From Cyclostephanos tholiformis (Eukaryota > Bacillariophyta > Thalassiosirophyceae > Thalassiosirales > Thalassiosiraceae), in assembly GCA_036939975.1 (NCBI GenBank), contig JALLPB010000459.1:1-15579 (forward strand): a stretch of DNA of 15,579 bases, written 5' to 3'. Both the position numbers and the translations under genes were made by a program. Below, piece by piece: positions 8,396-15,579 of the stretch. The notes beneath the pieces are model-generated. The model was not told the origin of the DNA and did not search any database. It was given only the letters and a program-made list of their open reading frames with translations. Numbering within the stretch: position 1 is the first letter of the stretch; every line of letters begins with the position of its first letter.

Positions 8396-8812
8396 GAGAA
8401 TATTATGGTCATTTCCTTTGTCCTCTCGTCGGGGGCATCCCTAAAAACTCATCGCGACGTGTCATCGTAAATAAGAGAGTACGTACTATCGTACTTTACC
8501 ATATTATATATAGTAGATATAATATTGTAAATACTTCCTTTCTCACAATTTTTTTAGCTCTTTTCTCTCCTGTATTTACACACTATGTACGAATATATTA
8601 TGACAAACTCGGACAGAAAATTATTTATTGGACCTTATTAATTTATACTTTCTCACGTTCACATTCGTCCTCTCTTTCCTCTCTCTCTAAAAAACCATAA
8701 TAACACGACCGCTACAGCCCGTTCCATTTCCATCGAACCCCGTCGTTCGTTCTATCTAAACAAGGGGGTGTAAAAAATAGTACAGAATTTCGTAAGAATA
8801 TTAGGGTGCGAG
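8396..8812. other. AT-rich intergenic interval between two plus-strand genes
   Basis: The interval is 417 bp. It contains a perfect 9-bp inverted repeat ATATTATAT / ATATAATAT (8501-8509 and 8517-8525) and a CT-rich tract near 8665-8690. It presumably holds the 3' end of the release-factor gene and the promoter of the kelch-RING gene. A 102-codon ORF starting at 8392 is AT-driven and has no domain, so I do not call it a gene. Confidence 0.5.
8501..8525. terminator. AT-rich hairpin downstream of the release-factor gene
   Basis: Perfect 9-bp arms (ATATTATAT and ATATAATAT) are separated by a 7-nt loop, about 105 nt after the stop codon. It could mark a transcript 3' end, but AT-only palindromes also arise by chance and no polyadenylation evidence is available. 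Confidence 0.25.
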
Positions 8813-11800
8813 ATGCCATCGTCGTGGAGGATAATACTGCGCGGACTGGCGGCATGCGCCGTCGTCATCGCGGCATCGTCGTCGACCGACGTGACGAATA
8901 ATAATATGACGACCTCGAATGCTTCGACCTTCAATGCGACGCACGACCACTACACCACTTATGAGGAGGTCGATGATGGGGGAGGGGGGTACGACGATGA
9001 CATCCTAGTACTGCCCCTGTCGAAATATCCCTGGTGGGTGAAAATACGGGAGGAATACGGATTGAATAGCTTCAATTACGTCCCCGGGAGTCGACGCGCG
9101 TCGTCCTCGGTGATATATGACGCGCGTCGTCACCGTCGTGCCGATGGGGAGTACCATCGCCAGCATCACGCCGACGATAATTCGACCAATGGCGATGCGA
9201 GGAGCGGCGGAGACGACGACGACGACGACGAAGACGACTCGGAGGAGGAGGGGGATGCGACGATCGAAGGTAACGGGGGGGGGGATGGGGAGTACATGAT
9301 AATATCGGGGGGGTACACGTATCGCGATTGGAGGACGTTCCCGGTATATGCATTCCCCATAACGAGGGCGGAACGGACGTTGGGGGGGGAGTGGATCGAC
9401 CTGTCGCCCCCCGAACCGTCATCGAGGATGGTCGATGATGCGCGTTGTCTAGTCGATGACTCGTCCGAGGAGGCGCGCGATGGGCTGTACCGCGAGGCGA
9501 GGTTCGTCGACGTCGACGGTGCGAGCGACTCGGATGATGACGAGGAGGACGACGATCCGTGGACGTATGCCGCTCCGTGTCCCCCCCCCGGACGGATGGG
9601 TCACCTCTCCGGCGTACACGATGGCAAATTGTACGTCTTCGGCGGGTTAATATACGACGGGGAGTTGGAATCGTCGTTCGGGAGCGGGGGTGGTGGTAAC
9701 GGTAAATATCATCGACGGGGTAGGGGGGAGACGTTCCGACTCGAGGACGTGCCGTACGTGTATCGGCTGGATTTGGCGGAAATGTTCGATTCGAGACACG
9801 CCGAGGAGGGCGGCGGCGGGGGGATGGGGGGGGAAGGAATGACGACCACGACGGCGGGGAAGGTCACCGGTTGGCAGCGTATCGTACCCCGGGTTAGGAG
9901 GGGGGATTACCCACCGGCCATCTCGGCCGCGGATGTCCTTCTATCGTACGTAAACAGGGGCGAAATGCAGGGCGGGACGTGGTCGTCATCGGGGGGGGGG
10001 AGTGAGGGGGGTCGGCGACACGACAGGCTCGTCATGTACGGTGGGCTCCAAATAACGAACCTCGGTTACGGGGGCGGGAATGGTCATCATCCGTCGAAGT
10101 TCGTCAAGGGAGATGGCGAAACGTCCCGCGCTCCGTCATCGTTATCGTCGTCTTCGTCGCAGACTATGCTTATGCACAAGATCGTCGAGATGCCCCTCGG
10201 GGACGTGTGGGCCTACGATTATTCATTGAACTGCTGGGAGATGATAACGAACGGCCCCACCGGTTGGGTGAGTTTTCGATGTCATAATGGAACCTTTCAT
10301 TTCAATATCTATTTATATATATTATATCCAAAGGGTGCATGCATAACATTTTTTACCGCGACGATTCATACATCTATTTCATAGGGTATAGATTTTCCCG
10401 CCGTTGGCGCGCACGCCGAAAAAAAAATCGATGCGTCGTACAGCATAATGGCCGAGGACGATTTTCCAAGTATCGGGCAAGACGGTGGTGGGTGGTCCGA
10501 TCTCGGCGTCGAAGATTCCTCTCCGTACCCTCGCCCGAGAACTGCCCACGCGGCGACAGTGGTGGGAAATGACCTCGTAGTCCACGGTGGGATGGGTTTA
10601 AGCGAACATCTGAACAACTGGGACGGTAGTTCCGAGTGGGAGACATTGGACGACATGTGGATTCTCGACCTGAACACTCGTCGATGGAAGAGGCGTTGGG
10701 TGTATCCGTTGTTGGTTAGGTCCTATCACACCTTGGTCGGGTGGAACGTCGATGACGATGGGAAAATAATCGATAATTGCACTTCACTGGAGGGCCCGGT
10801 AGTTGCCGCCTTCGGGGGTTATACAACTGGCGTGGATGTGATTTCCGGAGAGGTGATTACAAACCTGCACGTCGCGTCTTTGCTCCGTCCAAACGTCAAG
10901 TCGAATACCTAACCTTTTCCCCCGTCGTACAGGAACTCGCATACGTCTTCGATGATTTGCTGGTCTCGTATCCGCCACCGTCGAAAACGAACTCCGATGT
11001 TGTTTCGCGCCCGACTGAGACAGACGACTTGGTCGACGAATACGCTCCAACGCCATGGCTCAAAGCTAACGCTCCCGTCGTGCCCAAAGTTACTGACACG
11101 ATATCCACTCGATATCAACACTCTGCAGTCCTGTCGAGTGAGGGAGTGCTTACGGTGTGGGGTGGGAACTTTGAAACCACAAACCAGATTGACGGAGTGT
11201 GGATGATAAACATTGCCGGAAAAGGATCTGCCGTCAACTTGGCTATGGCCGAAGAGGACGCTATCTTCGATGATTATGAACGAACCATAACGGCTTTGCA
11301 CACTATGGTTATCATGTTGATGTTCATGAGCATATCCCTGACTCTTTTTCTGGGTCTCACGCAAAGATATCAAGAGCTCCTTGCACAAGCTAACGATGAT
11401 AGAGAAGTGGGGATGACAATGGCTGCCCAGGATTTTACCGGCGATGAAGTGCCGACTCGTCGAGGACATGGACTCCATCCCGAGATAATAGATACCATTC
11501 CAAGAAAAATCTACAGCGAGAATGATGCGACCGATGAGAGCGAGCAGTGTTGTCCCATTTGCCTCGTGGACTACGCGGATGGGGACGAACTTAGGATGCT
11601 CCCATGCAATCATTGTCTCCATATTTCATGCCTGGATGCATGGCTCGCCAGAAATCCATCCTGCCCATCATGTCGGTATTCTCTTAGGGAGCTTGTTGAC
11701 GATAGATCGATGCTGCAATTAAGGACACTTCGATCTCGTCTATCAAATCACACAGCATTTATTCGCTTCCTCGGTAACGACAGTGCAGGTGGAATCGAGA

Positions 11801-12078
11801 TGACCGATGCCGCTCTCACAGGAGTGGATGTAACTGACCTTCGGCACCTATCAACACTGTCTCTCTCAGAAGTGGATTCAGTGACGGAGTCTAGAGAAGA
11901 AAGACATCTTGACAACACGGTCGAAGATCCGGATCAGCGACATCATACTCCTTTAGGTGAGATAAGGGATTGGAGGAGCAGAAGGAGGCAACTACATCGT
12001 GATCGGAGGCTGCCTACATTTCGAGGTCGGGGCAATTACAGGCGCTCCCGTGTTCCTCTGGTAGAACTTGACGCGTAG
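8813..12078 (+). CDS. kelch-repeat, single-pass membrane RING-H2 E3 ubiquitin ligase (3 exons)
   Basis: Exons 8813-10267, 10385-10852 and 10933-12078 join in phase 0 at both junctions to give 1022 residues. Residues 1-22 are a signal peptide (basic start, then LAACAVVIAA). The lumenal part has kelch-type blades with GG signatures near 165, 277 (GKLYVFGG), 408 (RLVMYGG), 545 (LVVHGG), 628 (AFGGY) and 713 (LTVWGG), with DDMWILDLNTRRW between. Long Asp/Glu and Gly insertions interrupt the first half. A hydrophobic segment at about 761-783 (MVIMLMFMSISLTLFLGL) is the membrane anchor. A RING-H2 finger with perfect spacing C-x2-C-x14-C-x-H-x2-H-x2-C-x10-C-x2-C runs from C848 to C888. By family knowledge the RING recruits a ubiquitin-charged E2 on the cytosolic face. 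That the propeller selects partners on the other side is inferred. The substrate is unknown. Exon 1 is far more GC-rich and repetitive than exons 2 and 3. Confidence 0.88.
9211..9234. repeat. (GAC)n microsatellite encoding poly-Asp
   Basis: At least six GAC units in a row occur in exon 1 of the kelch-RING gene and give an Asp run in an acidic insertion. Similar GAC/GAT tracts occur at about 7195-7210 and 7790-7840 in the release-factor gene. Confidence 0.8.
10268..10384 (+). other. intron 1 of the kelch-RING gene (117 nt, phase 0)
   Basis: The donor is TGG|GTGAGT and the acceptor TTTCATAG|GGT. The intron is markedly AT-rich against the GC-rich exon 1. Splicing joins NGPTGW to GIDFPAV. Confidence 0.85.
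10853..10932 (+). other. intron 2 of the kelch-RING gene (80 nt, phase 0)
   Basis: The donor is GAG|GTGATT. The acceptor CGTACAG ends at 10932, after a pyrimidine-rich stretch and a CTAAC that could be the branch point. Splicing joins VISGE to ELAYVFDDLL. The donor was chosen because it is the only nearby GT in the right phase with a reasonable consensus. Confidence 0.7.
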
Positions 12079-12369
12079 ATAAAATAGGCTACATACAGAC
12101 CAAAGTTGTGTCCCATCAAAGTGTACTAAGACTTGGGAGCTTGATGTCACCCACACTGTGTGGTAACAAGGTGCGCAAGTGGTGAAGAAAAGGATCACAC
12201 TGGCATTTTAAAAGCTGCAATGTCGCATGTCAAATCATTAAGTACTTAAGACTGCTGATGGGGGGAAATTATTCCCCCCAGCGGGCGTCCGCTTGATGCG
12301 AAATATACCTTAGTCTCCAAAAGACTTAGGAGGTCCTTCAAACCAGGCTGACTTCGGCTTTCCACGTGT
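12079..12369. other. intergenic interval between convergent genes
   Basis: The interval is 291 bp between the stop of the RING gene (+) and the stop of the ataxin-2 gene (-). It must hold both 3' UTRs and polyadenylation regions. No ORF with a recognisable domain is present. It contains the strong hairpin at 12259-12280. Confidence 0.6.
12259..12280. terminator. perfect G6/C6 hairpin between convergent genes
   Basis: TGGGGGGAA and TTCCCCCCA are exact reverse complements (9 bp) around a 4-nt ATTA loop. It lies 180 nt after the RING stop and 90 nt beyond the ataxin-2 stop, and reads the same from both strands. It would fold stably in either transcript. A role in 3'-end formation or separation of the two convergent genes is inference. 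Confidence 0.45.
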
Positions 12370-15268
12370 TCACTCTCCCATCTCCTTTGGCGCCCCCCCT
12401 TCTGATTGAGCCCCCGTGGAAACACTCGGAGCACTTTGCTCCGTATTACCGCCACCCCTGGCAGCATCGCTCCCAGCATCGCCCCCATCTCCATTTGGAC
12501 TGGCGTCATTTGCATGCCGGTTTTTACTGTCTAGACTATTTTGACTATTTTGGTGCTGAAAACCACGTCCTCCAGGGAATTTGCGATTGGTCTTATTGTG
12601 TCGGCCGCGCCCTGCTGTACCGTTCCCTCGACCGCCGCCCTGCATGTTGCTATTCCTTTCCCGATATGGATCCTGGTCTGAATTTCCGCCACCACTATGC
12701 TGCAAATATCCAGCGCCATAACCCATTCCCGGCCCAGCCCCGCCGTAATATGGCGGAGGACCACTACGCATCAGGCTCGCCGCGGCGGCTGCTCCAAGGG
12801 ACGGCATCCCCATATGCTGCGGATTCATCATGTGCGGTTGGTAAGGAGGGGCGTACATCCTTTGTGGCCCATAAGGCGTCCCTGGCAGAACCTGCATTGG
12901 TGTGTGATGGAGATTTCCAGGCGGCGGAACTTGGTAACCACCGGCGCCGGGTGGAGGAGGACCAACGCGACCCTGTGCCTGCATCTGACCGTAGTGATAG
13001 CCGGGGTAGCCCCCTGGGGGGACGACGCCGTAGGCTCCCATCTGGTGCATGTATTGTTGGTGCTGCTGTTGCTGTTGGTACTGTTGTTGCTGCTGCTGCT
13101 GCTGCTGAGGGGGGGCGGTTTCTGACGCCTCCCCTGTGTTGACCGACGTGCTGTCCTCGTGTCCTGCCTGAGGTGGCCCACCCTGGGGTTGCGGGGGCAC
13201 CGGCGGCATGGGCTGTTGCCCGTATGGCGTTGGATATTGTTGCCGCATTTGTGGCATCATGCCTAAGGATAATTTTGAGAATAAAACCAATAAGACAAGT
13301 GATTAATCTGAATTTACGGAACACAACAAATACTTCAAGAATATGGACTGGTCCTAAACGAAGCAAATGGGGCATTAGAATAGGTGTAAGAACGAGGAAT
13401 TTCTTACCGTGCATGTGTACGAATTGAGGAACCCCCGGCCCCATATTTCCCATCATGTGAGGACCACTGGGATAATCCATGGGAAGATGCGGTGGCATCG
13501 TCTGTGCGGCGTCCATAGGCTGTTGCATCAAGGTGATCGAAGGAGGGGGGGAAGGAGAGGCGAATGACGGCGTAAAGGTTTTGGCGGTGGGATTGAACGT
13601 GAATGCTTTAGCATTAGGATTGAGCTTGAGTTTGGAGGTAGTGGCGACCTTCTTCTCGTCCTTCACTGAGTCGTCCTTCGTGGCGCTGCCCTTTTCGACG
13701 GGTGCATCTTTCTCGTGATCGCCTTTGGGCATCGACTTCTCCTCCTCCGAGGATACCTTAGTCGGTTGCGACGCAACGGGCTGGGGAGAAGATGCCTTGT
13801 CGACGGCGACCGCGGCCTTCTCGACATCCTCGGAAACTTCTGAGACAGACGCTGAGACGGGAGCGGTCGCGGCGGGCTTCCACGCCGTCCCCTTCTTCGC
13901 CGCGGCCTGCGCCGCCGCCGCGTAATTCATCACCCTCCCCCCACCCACCGCCGCCTTCTTATCATCCTTTACGACGGCTGGGGCGGTAGCGGGAGAACTG
14001 ACGACGGCCCTTGCCTTGAGATCCTTCGTCAATACGCCGGAGTACCTGTCCTCCTCATCGTAATCCGTCGCGATGGCCTGATTGCGCTCCTCGGCGACGT
14101 GCATGTTCGTGCTGGCCGTGCTTTCGATTTCCCTAGCGATGCGCTCGGCCTCTGCGCGTCGCGATGCATCGATGCTCGATACGTCCAATTTCGTGGTGTA
14201 AAGGTTCTCGTCGAACGACGCCTTGACATTGAACTTCTTCTCGTTCGCGGAGAACTGATCCCAGTCGCCGATGGACCCGTCGAGTCCACCCCCCCCACCC
14301 CCTCCCCCCCCCCCTCCCCCGAGGCCGTTTCCCCCCGCGCCGACGACGGCGGGGGACGGCCTGACCCCGCCCCCGCGTGCCGCAGCTGCGCGCCAGTTGA
14401 GGGCGTCGGCGCCCTTCCGTCCGGCTTCCACCGACGTCGTCGATGTCGTCGCCGGTGAGTCCCCCAGACCCCCCCCCCCCCCCTCCCCGCCGTCACCCGC
14501 GGACGTCCAAGCGCTACCAGCCTCGACGAGGCCACGTTCGATGCCCCTGCCACCCGAGATCTGCGAGTCAGTGCGGAACCCGTCGTCGCCCGCACCCCCC
14601 GATCCCGATGACCTATCGACCTCGGGCGTGGCATCGAGCCTCATGCTCCTAACCGTCAAGGAGGACACCTTGTGGGATGGTATGATCACGGTGCTACCCT
14701 CCTCGAACGTCACGATGCCGTCCTCGTCTTGGTCTTTGCCGTCTTTTTCCTTTCCCCCTCCACCGCCCCCGACCAACCGACAGGCCTTGATCACGTACAC
14801 GTTCCTCATCTCCTCGGCCAACGAAACGAAGGGGGTGAACGTGTGCAACGTGCCCTCGATCATACGTCCGTCCATGGTGGTGAGTATCACGGACTGACCT
14901 ACCATGGTCATTACGAGGTGGAGGAAGCGCTCGCGCAGGATGATGCTCGTCGACGTCGACGTCGACGTCGACGACGAAGACGAAGCGTCGCGGTCGGGCG
15001 TGATGGGGCTGCGGGCGGCGACGGCGTTCATGGCGCGCTGGCCGTTCGAGGAGGACGGCGGCGGCACGACGCCCCCAACGGCTCCGGCGCTGACGCCGCG
15101 GTTCGCCCACCCCCCCGCTCCCCCGCCCCCGTTCCTCCCGATCCCCGGCGGCGGTCCCCCGAGGGGACGGGACCAGGCGCTCTTACTTCCGTTGCCGTTA
15201 CCGCTGCCTCCCCCCGCGGGCTTGCCGCCGCCGCCGCCGCCGCTGCTGCTGCTGCTGCTTCCGCTCAT
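12370..15268 (-). CDS. ATXN2: ataxin-2 orthologue: Lsm-like, LsmAD, PAM2 and poly-Gln (2 exons)
   Basis: Exons 15268-13408 and 13262-12370 join in phase 1 (HMHG|MMPQM) to give 917 residues. The frame is open for 22 more codons upstream, but only to a TTG, so I take the ATG at 15268. After a Ser/Gly-rich start, residues about 113-211 are the ataxin-2 Lsm-like domain (FLHLVMTMVGQSVILTTMDGRMIEG, ending HKVSSLTVRSMRL). Residues about 336-413 are LsmAD (FNVKASFDENLYTTKLD, then ERIAREIE and DEEDRYSGVL). A PAM2 motif lies at about 545-569 (KLNPNAKAF and TFTPSF), which in this family binds the MLLE domain of poly(A)-binding protein. The C-terminal half is rich in Pro, Gly, Gln and Met, with poly-Gln at about 673-690. 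Ataxin-2 proteins act in cytosolic mRNPs, mRNA stability, translation and stress granules. The domain order is that of the family. Gly runs (up to about 12) in the linker between Lsm and LsmAD are unusual. Confidence 0.93.
13081..13108 (-). repeat. CAG/CAA tract encoding poly-Gln in ataxin-2
   Basis: About nine Gln codons, mostly CAG, run in a row, followed by more Gln broken by Tyr and His. It sits in the C-terminal exon. Human ataxin-2 carries its Gln tract near the N-terminus, so the position differs. Confidence 0.85.
13263..13407 (-). other. intron of the ataxin-2 gene (145 nt, phase 1)
   Basis: On the minus strand the donor is ACG|GTAAGA (GT at 13407-13406) and the acceptor ATCCTTAG ends at 13263. 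Splicing builds a GGC Gly codon and joins QFVHMH to MMPQMRQQ. The intron is AT-rich against GC-rich flanks. Confidence 0.85.
14949..14972. repeat. (GTCGAC)4 tandem repeat inside the ataxin-2 exon
   Basis: Four perfect GTCGAC hexamers, each self-complementary, encode alternating Ser-Thr on the minus strand just before the Lsm-like domain. It is part of the general CGA/GAC/TCG bias of the GC-rich blocks. Confidence 0.85.
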
Positions 15269-15579
15269 GGTCGGTTCCTTTCGTGGAGCGTGAGATGGAT
15301 GAATTGCTTGCTCTATTCTTGAGTATGATACCAACTTTCGTCGTCCTCCTGTGCCGCGTTGTGAAGGTTAATGGTCACAATGATCGAAGATGATGACAGT
15401 CCATGAGTGGTGATTGTTATGGTACTTACTTAAAATAATAGGTAAGTAAAGTACGTATGATACGATACTTACACTTTTGTTCTTATGTGTGTAACGAAAT
15501 TTTCAGAGCGATGTTCGTTCCCCGTTACATTACAACTTAAGAAATTAGGTAAAGTTATTGCTACCTAGACATTTTTCAC
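15269..15579. promoter_or_regulatory. presumed 5' UTR and promoter of the ataxin-2 gene
   Basis: This is a 311-bp region upstream of the minus-strand ATG, running off the window. It becomes AT-rich beyond about 15330. It contains an imperfect inverted repeat, GTACTTACTTA (15422-15432) with TAAGTAAAGTAC (15443-15454), followed by GTATGATACGATACTTAC, related to words seen in other intergenic parts. No defined core promoter can be named. Confidence 0.35.

Noticed and set aside
8392..8700. 102-codon plus-strand ORF overlapping the release-factor stop by 4 nt
   Set aside because: It is AT-driven with Tyr/Ile/Leu-rich composition, has no domain, and lies in an AT-rich intergenic stretch. The ATGA overlap is a bacterial-style cue that means little in a eukaryote.
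10853..10912. Continuation of the second kelch-RING exon frame to the TAA at 10910
   Set aside because: The readthrough peptide loses kelch similarity, while a donor at 10853 and an acceptor at 10932 restore the kelch and RING reading in phase.
12366..13142. 258-codon plus-strand ORF opposite the ataxin-2 C-terminal exon
   Set aside because: It is an antisense shadow of a Pro/Gln/Gly-rich coding exon. No domain is visible and the minus strand reading is clearly ataxin-2.
15269..15334. 22-codon N-terminal extension of the ataxin-2 frame
   Set aside because: It would begin at TTG, not ATG. The ATG at 15268 is the first Met and opens the expected Ser/Gly-rich N-terminus.

Overview
The window looks like nuclear DNA of a microbial eukaryote, most likely a diatom or related stramenopile. 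The support is short introns (80-145 nt) with GTRAGT-like donors and AG acceptors, closely spaced spliced genes on both strands, and a eukaryotic protein set: PH domain, RING-H2, ataxin-2 and a mitochondrial-type release factor. The transposase relic has the look of diatom PIF/Harbinger elements. The lineage is an inference; no rRNA or tRNA is present to confirm it. I see no CRISPR array, tRNA, rRNA or bacterial operon.

Left part (1-2890) is repeat-rich and gene-poor. It holds two fragments read leftward (a Lys/Pro-rich N-terminus cut by the window edge, and a small Trp-containing, possibly Myb/SANT-like protein), degenerate short repeats, a MITE-like inverted-repeat element, and a rightward, heavily broken PIF/Harbinger-type DDE transposase that has lost the stretch carrying its first catalytic Asp.

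Middle and right part (2890-15268) holds four substantial genes. (1) A two-exon PH / coiled-coil / PDZ-like scaffold protein (+), followed by a tandem direct duplication that begins inside its last codons. (2) A single-exon protein (+) that joins a small helix-turn-helix-like segment, an MJ1316 (former DUF504) domain and a GGQ release-factor domain of the MTRFR/C12orf65 type. This is the most interesting object in the window. (3) A three-exon protein (+) with signal peptide, kelch propeller, one transmembrane segment and a canonical RING-H2 finger, so a membrane E3 ubiquitin ligase with a lumenal or external sensor. (4) A two-exon ataxin-2 orthologue (-) with Lsm-like, LsmAD, PAM2 and poly-Gln parts, convergent with gene 3.

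Base composition changes sharply. From about 6480 to 10270, and again in the 5' part of the ataxin-2 gene, the DNA is rich in CGA/GAC/TCG triplets and G or C runs, giving poly-Asp and poly-Gly in the proteins. The PH gene and the last two exons of the RING gene look ordinary. Three of the four genes touch RNA or protein quality control (ribosome rescue, ubiquitin ligation, ataxin-2 mRNP biology), but nothing in the sequence shows that they act together.
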